A stretch of DNA of 17,519 nt, from positions 1 to 17,519 of the forward strand of contig SYDZ01000125.1 of assembly GCA_005801025.1 (NCBI GenBank), read 5' to 3'. Both the position numbers and the translations under genes were made by a program. Each line of letters begins with the position of its first letter. Position 1 is the stretch's first letter. The notes beneath the pieces were generated by a model. It was not told where the DNA came from. It ran no database searches and worked only from the letters and a program-made list of their open reading frames with translations. This stretch comes from Actinomycetota bacterium (GTDB taxonomy: Bacteria > Actinomycetota > Acidimicrobiia > Acidimicrobiales > Ilumatobacteraceae). Of the stretch, positions 7,095 through 14,330 are shown one piece after another.

Positions 7095-7123
7095 TTATCC
7101 CCAGTTTGGCAAAGTTGTCCACA
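7095..7123 (+). promoter_or_regulatory. Pair of DnaA-box-like sequences upstream of dnaB
   Basis: TTATCCCCA (7095-7103) and TTGTCCACA (7115-7123) lie in the same orientation, 20 bases apart start to start, in the short region between the rplI terminator and dnaB. TTGTCCACA fits the preferred DnaA box of high-GC actinobacteria, and TTATCCCCA differs from TTATCCACA by one base. DnaA-dependent control of dnaB is an inference. Confidence 0.5.
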
Positions 7124-7183
7124 GGTAAGTCACAGAGTTTTACCCCTAGCGATCAACAGGATAGATGGGTCAAAGTAGAAGCA

Positions 7184-8605
7184 ATGGCAAACGGATCATC
7201 AGACGGATTTTCAGGAAGTTCAACCCGCAGGGGCAGAGACGATCGCGATAGGGGACCACGTCCAATGGTCAATCGCGTGCCTCCACATAACTTGAGTGCT
7301 GAAGAATCTGTTTTAGGTTCAATACTTTTGTCAAGAGAAGCCCTTGACCTGATTGCAGAATTAGGTCTGCATGTTGGGCACTTTTACAAACCCGCACATC
7401 AGCATATTTTTGACGCGATTCGCGGACTGACGGCGACCGGCAGTGGTGTTGATGTCATCACGGTGTCCGATGAACTTCGTCGCGCTGGACTACTTGAAGA
7501 AATTGGCGGACTCCCTTTCTTGTTGGGACTTCAGAACTCCACCCCACTCGTTGGCAATGTAGCTCGCTACACCAAAATCGTTATGGATACTGCGGCGCTC
7601 CGACGTCTCATTGGTGTGGCCAGCGAGATCGCGGAAATCGCATATACAGAACCCGACAATGTAGCGAAAGCCCTTGATGAGGCAGAAGCCCGTGTTTTCG
7701 CGGTGGCCGAAGAAAGAGTTGTTGACTCAACACGACAAATCAATGAGCTATTGATCACTTCAATTGTGGAACTCGAGAAGCGCTTTGAGAATAAGACTCC
7801 ATTAGCAGGTGTCGCCACTGGTTTCACAGAACTTGATGAAACGATTCTTGGGCTACAAAAGTCGGCACTGATCATTGTTGGTGCTCGCCCGTCCATGGGA
7901 AAAACTGCATTTGCTTTAAACATTGCCACTCACGTGGCGCAAACTTCCAATCTCCCAGTATTAGTTTTTTCACTTGAAATGAGCCATGCCGAATTAACGA
8001 TGCGCCTTTTATCGAGTGAAGCGCAAGTTAATCCGAAAAACCTCCGCACGGGTGCAATTTCTGAGCCTGAATGGAGCAAAATTAATGCGGCGATTGGCCG
8101 ACTCGACAATCTTAAATTATTCCTTGACGATAACGCTACGGTGGGTGTGCTTGAAATTCGCTCGAAGGCGCGTCGTTTGAAAGCCAAGCACGGTGGGCTC
8201 GGCCTCATTGTTATTGACTACTTGCAATTGATGAGTGGTACAACAACAGAGAGTCGCCAACTTGAGGTCAGCGAGATCAGCCGCAACCTAAAAATCTTGG
8301 CTCGTGAATTAGAAGTTCCAGTAATGGCGCTCAGCCAACTCAGCCGAAAACTTGAAGAGCGTTCGGATAAACGCCCTCAACTGTCAGACCTTCGTGAGTC
8401 GGGCTCTCTCGAACAAGATGCCGACATCGTGATGTTCCTCCATCGATCAGAGGTCTATCGCAATGAAAAAGGCGACCGTGCCGAAAATGTTGAAAAAGGT
8501 GTGGCTGAAGTGATTATCGGCAAGCACCGTGCTGGTCCCTTAGGGACCATCAAGTTGGCATTCAATGGCGAATCCACTCGCTTTGACAACATGGGCCAAG
8601 GTTAG
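7184..8605 (+). CDS. dnaB: Replicative DNA helicase DnaB
   Basis: DnaB is the hexameric helicase that unwinds the replication fork with ATP and recruits primase. From ATG 7184 the protein has 473 aa, the usual size. A disordered basic/polar leader (1-31) precedes the DnaB N-terminal domain (VPPHNLSAEESVLGSILLS from about 32). The RecA-like domain follows, with Walker A GARPSMGKTA (233-242, K240), the SLEMSHAEL motif, Walker B LIVIDYLQLM (D345), ALSQLSRKLEER, and the DLRESGSLEQDADIV arginine-finger region. There is no intein insertion. The frame is open up to a TTG at 7106, but that start would put the DnaA-like box inside the gene and add 26 unconserved residues, so I prefer 7184. No strong Shine-Dalgarno precedes it. 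The terminator at 7047 suggests transcription separate from rplI. Confidence 0.94.
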   Translation: MANGSSDGFSGSSTRRGRDDRDRGPRPMVNRVPPHNLSAEESVLGSILLSREALDLIAELGLHVGHFYKPAHQHIFDAIRGLTATGSGVDVITVSDELRRAGLLEEIGGLPFLLGLQNSTPLVGNVARYTKIVMDTAALRRLIGVASEIAEIAYTEPDNVAKALDEAEARVFAVAEERVVDSTRQINELLITSIVELEKRFENKTPLAGVATGFTELDETILGLQKSALIIVGARPSMGKTAFALNIATHVAQTSNLPVLVFSLEMSHAELTMRLLSSEAQVNPKNLRTGAISEPEWSKINAAIGRLDNLKLFLDDNATVGVLEIRSKARRLKAKHGGLGLIVIDYLQLMSGTTTESRQLEVSEISRNLKILARELEVPVMALSQLSRKLEERSDKRPQLSDLRESGSLEQDADIVMFLHRSEVYRNEKGDRAENVEKGVAEVIIGKHRAGPLGTIKLAFNGESTRFDNMGQG

Positions 8606-8651
8606 AAATCTGATCCGCCCGCCAGCGAAACGTCCCAGACGAGCAAATGCC

Positions 8652-9206
8652 TCAACCCGAGGGCAGTAAAATTGGGTCACCTTCTGGCTGCCAAATTTTG
8701 GCACCGAATGTTTTTTCCATCGGCGGGTTCGGATCAAGCAACAATTCAAGAGCGTGGGCTTTTTCCTCTGGCGTAAAGTCACGGGTTGTGAGACAGAACT
8801 CCACAGTGTTGCCTTCGGGATCGCGAATATAAATTGACCGACAAAACTCGTGATCAACTTCAAGCACCGTTTGGCCATGTGCACGCCAACGTTCACGGTG
8901 CCGTTCAAAGTCGGCAACAGTGGGCGCATCAAAAGCCATGTGATTGACCCACCACGGCAAACCAGCGCCTTTGTTGAGATTGGTTTCAAACCCTTCAAGA
9001 GACTCAACGTGAATCTCCCAAAAAGCGATCATCCCTTGCTCACCCGAGGACGTCTGACCCGTGGAATAAAAGAAATGCTTGCTGTATCCACCTTCAGGGG
9101 TGGGTGCGGTCACGGTCTTCACGAGTTCAAAGCCCATCACTTCGGTATAGAACTGATAATTGGCCTTGGTGTCATGAATTGCAATGGCGACGTGATGAAA
9201 ACCCAT
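8652..9206 (-). CDS. VOC-superfamily (glyoxalase/bleomycin resistance-type) protein
   Basis: A 184-aa single-domain protein of the vicinal oxygen chelate fold, which covers glyoxalases, extradiol dioxygenases and related metal enzymes. It begins MGFHHVAIAIHDTKANYQFY, then GFELVKT; a second beta-alpha unit contains WWVNHMAFDAPTVADF, then SIYIRDPEGNTVEFCLTTRD. Likely metal ligands are H5, H89 and E136. A C-terminal tail of about 35 residues (EEKAHALELLLDPNPPMEK) lies beyond the fold. I chose ATG 9206, not the upstream in-frame starts, because the VOC strand begins there. No Shine-Dalgarno is present; CATACT lies six bases upstream as a weak -10 candidate. The gene converges on dnaB with a 46-base gap. 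The substrate cannot be assigned. Confidence 0.88.
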   Translation of the reverse strand: MGFHHVAIAIHDTKANYQFYTEVMGFELVKTVTAPTPEGGYSKHFFYSTGQTSSGEQGMIAFWEIHVESLEGFETNLNKGAGLPWWVNHMAFDAPTVADFERHRERWRAHGQTVLEVDHEFCRSIYIRDPEGNTVEFCLTTRDFTPEEKAHALELLLDPNPPMEKTFGAKIWQPEGDPILLPSG

Positions 9207-9296
9207 AAACAAAGTATGACCGATCAAACCCCTCTGCGAAAGACCAGAGTGACCAGAACTGGCAAAGTTGATACTTGCTGACCCATGCGGCAATGG

Positions 9297-9309
9297 CACA
9301 ATGGTCTAT
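9297..9309 (+). promoter_or_regulatory. Possible promoter of the small membrane protein/HD unit
   Basis: TTGCTG (9275-9280), a 16-base spacer and CACAAT (9297-9302) could be a promoter whose -10 box is seven bases before an ATG at 9310. The -10 is imperfect (C at its first position), so this is weak. Confidence 0.25.
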
Positions 9310-9513
9310 ATGTTCCTTGGCGCTGACCTCTTGAAGTGGATGGTGTTGGCTTTAGGCGGGGCATTATTCGCTGGCAATGTGCTGGCAATGGTGAAACCAC
9401 CCCCGAATCCGCAAGAAGGCGATCTTGCACGAGCGCCCCTCAAGCGCAGCATACTGATGGCCTCACTCGGCTTTATTGCTGCCGTGTGGGCATTGGCCTC
9501 ACTGGTGGCTTAA
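9301..9513 (+). CDS. Small two-helix membrane protein
   Basis: A 70-aa hypothetical protein with two predicted membrane helices (about residues 11-30 and 50-69) joined by a short polar loop, KPPPNPQEGDLARAPLKRS. I do not recognise a functional family. Two starts are possible: ATG 9301, or ATG 9310 (67 aa, beginning MFLGADLL), the latter seven bases after a -10-like CACAAT; neither has a Shine-Dalgarno. Its TAA stop (9511-9513) lies within the AAGGAG ribosome-binding site of the next gene, so the two are almost certainly co-transcribed and translationally coupled. That coupling is the only hint of function. It is divergent from the VOC gene. Confidence 0.7.
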   Translation: MVYMFLGADLLKWMVLALGGALFAGNVLAMVKPPPNPQEGDLARAPLKRSILMASLGFIAAVWALASLVA

Positions 9514-9524
9514 GGAGCAGATGT

Positions 9525-10121
9525 ATGAGTAATCAACGGCTTCAACAACAACTCGATTTTCTCATGGAGATTGATCAACTCAAGCAAGTCGAACGCCAGA
9601 CGGCCATCACCGGTGGTTCACGTCGAGAAAATACTGCTGAACACTCGTGGCATTTAGCGATGTATGCCCTAGTTCTACAAGAGTGGAGCAATGTTGATGT
9701 TGACATTGCTCATGTCTTAGCTTTGTGTTTAGTACATGACATCGTAGAAATTGATGCGGGCGACACTTTCGCCTATGACACCACGGCTTACGCCGACAAA
9801 GAAGCTCGTGAACAAAAAGCCGCCGACCGTTTATTCGGTTTGTTACCCGACGATCAGCGGGATCGCTTGCGTTCGTTGTGGGATGAATATGAAACTCAGG
9901 AAACACCAGCCAGTCAATTCGCCAATGCGGTTGACCGTATGCAACCAGCAATGTTAAATCACCATGCCGGAGACGAGTCACCGTGGAAACGTCATGGTGT
10001 GAGTTACCCGCAGGCAGTAAAACGATTGTCGCCCATCGGCGATGGCTCAACGGCGTTGTGGCAACACACGCAAACATTGATCAATGAGGCGCGCAGCCGA
10101 GGTCATCTCACCGAAGGCTAA
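9525..10121 (+). CDS. HD-domain protein, YfbR-like (HD_3) phosphohydrolase
   Basis: A 198-aa soluble metal-dependent hydrolase of the HD superfamily, close to the HD_3/YfbR type that includes 5'-deoxynucleotidases. Seen in the sequence: RRENTAEHSWHLAMYA (33-48, H40), ALCLVHDIVEIDAGDT (66-81, with H71-D72, E75 and D80), and FANAVDRMQPAMLNH, which supplies a further Asp. These match the H...HD...D metal-site layout. ATG 9525 is preceded by AAGGAG (9512-9517) at seven-base spacing. The stop TAA (10119-10121) abuts the stop of the convergent gene on the other strand with no base between. A dNMP or other nucleotide substrate is a family-level inference only. Confidence 0.88.
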   Translation: MSNQRLQQQLDFLMEIDQLKQVERQTAITGGSRRENTAEHSWHLAMYALVLQEWSNVDVDIAHVLALCLVHDIVEIDAGDTFAYDTTAYADKEAREQKAADRLFGLLPDDQRDRLRSLWDEYETQETPASQFANAVDRMQPAMLNHHAGDESPWKRHGVSYPQAVKRLSPIGDGSTALWQHTQTLINEARSRGHLTEG

Positions 10122-10871
10122 TTACGGAGAGTGGATACCTTCAATGGCGATCACTGCGCCATCAACAATGGTCAGCAACATGTATGCGTCAGTGATTTGG
10201 GCGATCAGATTGGTTGTCGGGATATCCACGAGAACTCGTCCAGAATTCGCTAATTCAAAGAATTTCGCGGCGCTCATCGCCGTGTTTTTTTCACTCTCAA
10301 TGATCGGTAGTGAAACAAAGAGCAAGCTGTCAACAAGGGCCGGATAAAACTGTTGTCCATCTGGCGCAGGAATCGGATCATTTATTGAGTTGCGAATGTC
10401 AAATGTGAAGCCCTGATCATTCTCATCAATCGCGCTGACGAAATATCCGACATAGAAACCATCGGGCAAGTCACCGATGATGTAATCACCTTCGACCAAA
10501 GATGGGTCCACCTGAGCGATATTTTCGGGAATCATGGGTGCGTCAACTTGAGCCCAATCATCGATCACCTGATCAATTTCAAGATCACCGAGATCATCAC
10601 TGTAAATAGTGACTGGTTTTCCGAGGTTGCTGGGATCAGTGGCTGGCGTTGCCGTCGTCACTGGGACACTTTGGCTTGGCGCCTCGGTGTTAGTCGGGCT
10701 AGTTGTCGGCGTCGACGAATCCGTGCTACTGGTATCCGAGGTCGATTCAGTGACTTGTAGAAACACAAATGCGCCTGCCGCAGCAATGAGCAGACACAAA
10801 AAGATAACGGGGGCCTTCGACGAGGACTGCTTCTTCTTGCGCTTCTTCGCTGGAGATCGTGAATTCGCCAC
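10122..10871 (-). CDS. Hypothetical membrane-anchored protein with Ser/Thr-rich stalk
   Basis: I do not recognise this 249-aa protein. The chosen start is GTG 10871, which removes overlap with coaA and leaves a 19-base gap; starting upstream at 10916 would add 15 residues and overlap coaA. It has a very basic N-terminus (PAKKRKKKQ), one membrane helix (about 21-40), a Ser/Thr/Pro-rich low-complexity stalk (about 41-82), and then an acidic globular domain of about 165 residues. That domain contains YIIGDLPDGFYVGYFVSAID and ends IVDGAVIAIEGIHSP. This implies a single-pass protein with an extracytoplasmic domain. CACAAT lies six bases before the GTG as a weak -10 candidate. It is the last gene of the map-coaA strand block. 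Confidence 0.75.
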   Translation of the reverse strand: MANSRSPAKKRKKKQSSSKAPVIFLCLLIAAAGAFVFLQVTESTSDTSSTDSSTPTTSPTNTEAPSQSVPVTTATPATDPSNLGKPVTIYSDDLGDLEIDQVIDDWAQVDAPMIPENIAQVDPSLVEGDYIIGDLPDGFYVGYFVSAIDENDQGFTFDIRNSINDPIPAPDGQQFYPALVDSLLFVSLPIIESEKNTAMSAAKFFELANSGRVLVDIPTTNLIAQITDAYMLLTIVDGAVIAIEGIHSP

Positions 10872-10890
10872 GCCTCTATTGTGGCAGATT

Positions 10891-11817
10891 TCAGAGTTTA
10901 CGGAGTAGCACTTCACTCACTCGGTGGTCGTTGCCTTTGCGCAGAATCAGCGAGGCTCGTTCCCGAGTCGGTTCAATGTTGTTCTTCAGGTTGAGCCCAT
11001 TAATGCCTTCCCAAATACTTTGTGCCACAGAGATTGCTTCATCGCGTGAGAGATGGGCGAAATGGCGAAAGAAACTGTTCGGATCTTGGAAAACAGAATC
11101 ACAGAGACTCAAAAATCTGTCCACGTACCATTTTTCAATATCCGCTTCAAGAGCGTCAATATAAATCGAGAAATCAAAATAGTCACTCACGAATTCGGTG
11201 GCGTCACTGCCTGGGGCGCCGACCTGTAGGACATTGAGTCCTTCAAGAATCAAAATATCCGGTTGGCAGACCTTGGCCGTTTCACCTTCAACAATGTCAT
11301 AGACAATGTGACTGTAGACGGGGGCTTCCACGATCGCCTGACCGCTTTTGAGATCCCGCAAAAACTTGAGGAGGGTTCGCGTGTCGTAGCTTTCGGGGAA
11401 ACCTTTACGGTTCATTACATTCCGTTCCTCCAGCACATGATTGGGATAGAGGAATCCATCGGTCGTGATGAGGTCAACTTTGGGGTGATCGGGCCAGCGT
11501 GCCAGAAGCGCTTGCAAAATACGCGCGAAAGTACTTTTGCCAACAGCGACGGAGCCAGCCACGCCGATTACATACGGCACCTTGGGCGCCAGCGTCCCGA
11601 GAAAAGTGGCACTGACCTTATGCAAATTCTGTGTGGCGGAGACATATAGGTTGAGTAATCGCGTCATCGGCAGATACACCGCAGCGACTTCGTCAAGATC
11701 AATACGTTCGTTGATGCCGCGCAGATCCTCAAGATCAGCCTCACGCAAGGTCATCGGGGTAGCGGCTCGAAGGTACGCCCATTGCTGTCGATCAAAAGAG
11801 ACGTAACGCTCACCCAC
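10891..11817 (-). CDS. coaA: Type I pantothenate kinase
   Basis: This enzyme phosphorylates pantothenate with ATP, the first and usually rate-controlling step of coenzyme A synthesis in the cytoplasm. The 308-aa protein is full length for the bacterial type I family. It shows the P-loop GVAGSVAVGKST (85-96), LITTDGFLYPN (117-127), MNRKGFPESYD (135-145), ILILEGLNVLQVG (188-200) and the C-terminal RASLILRKGNDHRVSEV segment. It starts with GTG 11817; an in-frame TGA lies two codons upstream, and no Shine-Dalgarno is visible. TAGCGT eight bases before the GTG may be a leaderless -10. It lies 39 bases downstream of map on the same strand. Confidence 0.96.
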   Translation of the reverse strand: MGERYVSFDRQQWAYLRAATPMTLREADLEDLRGINERIDLDEVAAVYLPMTRLLNLYVSATQNLHKVSATFLGTLAPKVPYVIGVAGSVAVGKSTFARILQALLARWPDHPKVDLITTDGFLYPNHVLEERNVMNRKGFPESYDTRTLLKFLRDLKSGQAIVEAPVYSHIVYDIVEGETAKVCQPDILILEGLNVLQVGAPGSDATEFVSDYFDFSIYIDALEADIEKWYVDRFLSLCDSVFQDPNSFFRHFAHLSRDEAISVAQSIWEGINGLNLKNNIEPTRERASLILRKGNDHRVSEVLLRKL

Positions 11818-11831
11818 GGGTCATCACGCTA
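11818..11831 (-). promoter_or_regulatory. Candidate leaderless promoter -10 of coaA
   Basis: On the minus strand TAGCGT (11831-11826) is followed by eight bases and then the GTG start at 11817. There is no Shine-Dalgarno in the 39-base gap after map. No clear -35 is seen. Confidence 0.35.
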
Positions 11832-11856
11832 CGGCTTCACGAGGGGTAAATGCGAC

Positions 11857-12849
11857 TCAGGATGAACTTGGTTGACGCGGCGAGACTGCTTTATCGCCAC
11901 CAGTGAGAACTTCGCAGCCCGTCTCCGTGACCAAGATGGTGTGTTCAAACTGCGCCGTGCGCTTGCCATCGGCGGTGACCGCCGTCCAGTCATCATCCCA
12001 CATATGAAATTGATAGGTCCCCAAGGTGATCATCGGCTCAATAGTGAAGATCATGCCTGGCTTCATCAGCATGTTATTACGCGCATCGTAATAGTGCAGA
12101 ACTTGCACATCAGAGTGAAATTGCTCGCCGATTCCGTGACCGATAAAGGCGCGCACGACACCGAGACGATGAGCAGTGGCATGATCTTCAATGGCTTTTC
12201 CGATATCGCTCAATGGACGATCTGGTTTAACGGCACCAATACCAAGCCACAAACATTCCTCAGTCACCTTGACTAAGTTGCGATCAATATCACTCACATT
12301 GCCAACGCAAAATGTGGCATTTGTATCGCCGTGAACGCCATTGACATAACAAGTCACATCAAGGTTGATGATGTCGCCATCCTCAATGACGGTGTCATCG
12401 GGAATGCCGTGACAGATCACTTCGTTCAATGAGGTGCAGACACTTTTCGGATAACGGTGATAGTTCAGTGGACTCGGGTAGGCACCGCGTTCAATGGTCA
12501 GGTCATGAACGAAAATGTCAATGTCATTAGTTGTCATGCCGACTTGGACATACTCACCCGCCACACGCAAAATGTCGGTGGCCATGTCACAGGCGTAGCG
12601 CATCTTTTCAATAATCTCAGGACTCTTGACCTTGGGTTCATTCCACCGTGGCACTTCGCCCGTGGCTGCGTACGGAGGCTTGACAATATGGTCAGGTACA
12701 GCTCGCATTGGAGAGATGATTCCAGGCGTGATGCGACCCTCAAGACCCTTGTGGCAACGCTTATATTTGCGACCCGATCCGCACCAACACTCGTCGTTGG
12801 ATTGCGGAAGAACCGCTGGTGCTTTCATTCGGCTAGGTGTGCCAGTCAC
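11857..12849 (-). CDS. map: Type I methionine aminopeptidase with N-terminal SEC-C zinc motif
   Basis: It removes the initiator methionine from nascent proteins in the cytoplasm. The 330-aa protein has an N-terminal extension with a SEC-C-type zinc knuckle (C21-W-C23-G-S-G, then C32-H33), followed by the pita-bread catalytic domain. The dinuclear metal ligands are all present: D164 (NLDVT), D175 (HGDTNATF), H238 (FIGHGIGEQFH), E271 (TIEPMI) and E302 (AQFEHT); H147 (VICHGIPDD) is the substrate-binding histidine. This domain order matches the extended type I enzymes of actinobacteria. The start is GTG 12849 with no Shine-Dalgarno; TAGAAT six bases upstream suggests leaderless transcription. It is divergent from the Tad operon. 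Confidence 0.96.
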   Translation of the reverse strand: MTGTPSRMKAPAVLPQSNDECWCGSGRKYKRCHKGLEGRITPGIISPMRAVPDHIVKPPYAATGEVPRWNEPKVKSPEIIEKMRYACDMATDILRVAGEYVQVGMTTNDIDIFVHDLTIERGAYPSPLNYHRYPKSVCTSLNEVICHGIPDDTVIEDGDIINLDVTCYVNGVHGDTNATFCVGNVSDIDRNLVKVTEECLWLGIGAVKPDRPLSDIGKAIEDHATAHRLGVVRAFIGHGIGEQFHSDVQVLHYYDARNNMLMKPGMIFTIEPMITLGTYQFHMWDDDWTAVTADGKRTAQFEHTILVTETGCEVLTGGDKAVSPRQPSSS

Positions 12850-12861
12850 AGGTTTATTCTA
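12850..12861 (-). promoter_or_regulatory. Candidate leaderless promoter -10 of map
   Basis: On the minus strand TAGAAT (12861-12856), one base away from the TATAAT consensus, is followed by six bases and then the GTG at 12849. No Shine-Dalgarno is present. This is the best -10 match of the leaderless candidates in the window. Confidence 0.5.
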
Positions 12862-12988
12862 CCTCGCAGGCCCTCATCCGTCTGTTTGAGAGTGGGTCCG
12901 ATGACCTATTCATTGTCAGTTCGCCGTCATTCAGATTTCTCGGCACACATCAACCAGTACATGTCGATTGAAGAAAGCGAGTATTTCA

Positions 12989-13651
12989 ATGAGTCAAGGA
13001 ATCATCCAACGGGTCGGTGGGTATCGCCAACGGATTGCAACCCTTGGGTCCTCTGTGACTGGAGGCATGAAGCGGCAGGGAATTCGGATTCCAGAGTTTG
13101 CTGTTGGATTACTGATCGTGGCCTCGTGTGTGGGCGGAGCTTTGCTGTGGCAAAATTCGCAAAATTCAGGCGTGAGCGTGCTGATCACATCGCGATTCTT
13201 GGTACGTGGCGCGCAAATTCGGGCCAGTGACGTAGCCACCGCGACCATCAATAGCGATACCGAGATCGCACTCCTGCCGAGTTCGGCTATGTCGCAAGTG
13301 ATTGGCCTGCGCGCTTCTTTTGATATCCCTGCGGGCACGCCGTTGAATGCCTCGCAACTTATCTCTGTTGCGCCCTTGGGAAAAGGTGAGGGTCTCGCCG
13401 GGATCACGGTCACAACTGGGCAAGCGCCAGCAAACCTCTCAATAGGTGATGATGTGCAACTCATTGCCGTAGATAGTCAAAGTGATGGTTCGAACCTTTC
13501 CAGCACCATCGCAGGATCGGTGCAAGTGTGGGAGATATCTGAACCCGATGCCATGAGCGGTGATCGATCAGTGACCTTACGCATCGGATTGATCTCGGCC
13601 TCGCAGATGATTGGTCACGACGAACTTCATCTCATCAAGGTGGTGAACTGA
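12989..13651 (+). CDS. SAF-domain protein, CpaB/RcpC-like, Tad pilus assembly
   Basis: A 220-aa membrane-anchored protein that probably plays the CpaB/RcpC role in a Tad (tight adherence) pilus. It has a basic cytoplasmic leader (1-34), one membrane helix (about 35-54), and a SAF domain (about 61-120: FLVRGAQIRASDVATATI, then FDIPAGTPLNASQL). The remaining extracytoplasmic region (121-220) resembles the second part of CpaB but is shorter than in proteobacteria. I chose ATG 12989; the frame also allows TTG 12968, and neither has a strong Shine-Dalgarno. It is the first gene of the pilus operon and is separated by a single base from the next (TGA-G-ATG). The 139-base gap to map probably holds the operon promoter, but I could not identify a convincing one. 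Confidence 0.82.
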   Translation: MSQGIIQRVGGYRQRIATLGSSVTGGMKRQGIRIPEFAVGLLIVASCVGGALLWQNSQNSGVSVLITSRFLVRGAQIRASDVATATINSDTEIALLPSSAMSQVIGLRASFDIPAGTPLNASQLISVAPLGKGEGLAGITVTTGQAPANLSIGDDVQLIAVDSQSDGSNLSSTIAGSVQVWEISEPDAMSGDRSVTLRIGLISASQMIGHDELHLIKVVN

Positions 13652-13652
13652 G

Positions 13653-14330
13653 ATGACGCTGATCGTTACTGGCACAACTGGCGGACTGACAGATCTCGGG
13701 ACGGTGTCTCTTCATTTGGCAACGTTGTGGCCACATCCCGTCACTGTGATTGAAGCAGATCCAGATGGCGGCCGTTTGGCAGCGCGCCACAACTGGGATC
13801 TTCGACCTGGGCTGGCTGAATTGGCGGGTCATCTGCGCACGCCTGAAACCTCCACGCTTGACCCCGCCACTCTCTGTCGTAAATATCGACATCACGTCAA
13901 CGTTGTTGTCGCTCCTCCTTCAGCAGAGCAAGTGATTGGAGCACTATCTGTGATCGGACCAAACGTGCGCAACATTGAACAATTCTTAGGTGGCGACATT
14001 GTCATTGATGTGGGCCGTGTGCGACCTAATAGCCCCGCCGCTGAACTCATTCGCCAAGCAGATATTCGACTCCTGATCACGCGCACCGATCTAGATGATG
14101 TGGTTGTGCTTGTTCATCGTGCGCAGTTACTCAACGATCTTGGTCTTTGGAAGATTCTTGCTGCTGGTGGCAGATACACCATGAAAGAATTATCTCAGGC
14201 TGTGCAGTTCCCTGTGCTTGCCGACCTCCTGCCAGCCGACCGTAAAAGTAGTGCTTCATTGCGAAGAGCAATCACAGCTTTGGCGAACGAACTGCAACCC
14301 CATCGCTTATCTAGTTTGGCGGTTGTGTGA
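13653..14330 (+). CDS. CpaE/TadZ-like MinD-superfamily protein with degenerate P-loop
   Basis: A 225-aa protein in the place where Tad loci encode CpaE/TadZ, which localises the pilus machinery. The fold is MinD/ParA-like: a first strand and P-loop position (TLIVTGTTGGLTDLGTVSL, residues 2-20), then VIEADPDGGRLAARHNWDL (32-50), VVVAPPSAEQV, VIDVGRVRP, and a Rossmann-like ADIRLLITRTD. The P-loop has no lysine: the first Lys of the protein is residue 77, so neither the Walker A lysine nor the deviant MinD lysine exists. The N-terminal receiver domain of proteobacterial CpaE is also missing. It starts one base after the CpaB-like stop, and its TGA overlaps the next ATG. It is probably a structural or localisation factor rather than an active ATPase. 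Confidence 0.8.
   Translation: MTLIVTGTTGGLTDLGTVSLHLATLWPHPVTVIEADPDGGRLAARHNWDLRPGLAELAGHLRTPETSTLDPATLCRKYRHHVNVVVAPPSAEQVIGALSVIGPNVRNIEQFLGGDIVIDVGRVRPNSPAAELIRQADIRLLITRTDLDDVVVLVHRAQLLNDLGLWKILAAGGRYTMKELSQAVQFPVLADLLPADRKSSASLRRAITALANELQPHRLSSLAVV

Noticed and set aside
7106..7183. TTG start at 7106 giving a longer DnaB
   Set aside because: It would place the TTGTCCACA box inside the coding region and add 26 unconserved residues; the DnaB domain itself begins well after 7184.
12457..13230. Long 257-codon plus-strand open frame across the map start and the CpaB-like gene
   Set aside because: It is antisense to map over its first half and out of frame with the SAF-domain gene over its second; the translation is low in hydrophobic patterning, rich in W/C/R and has no recognisable motif.
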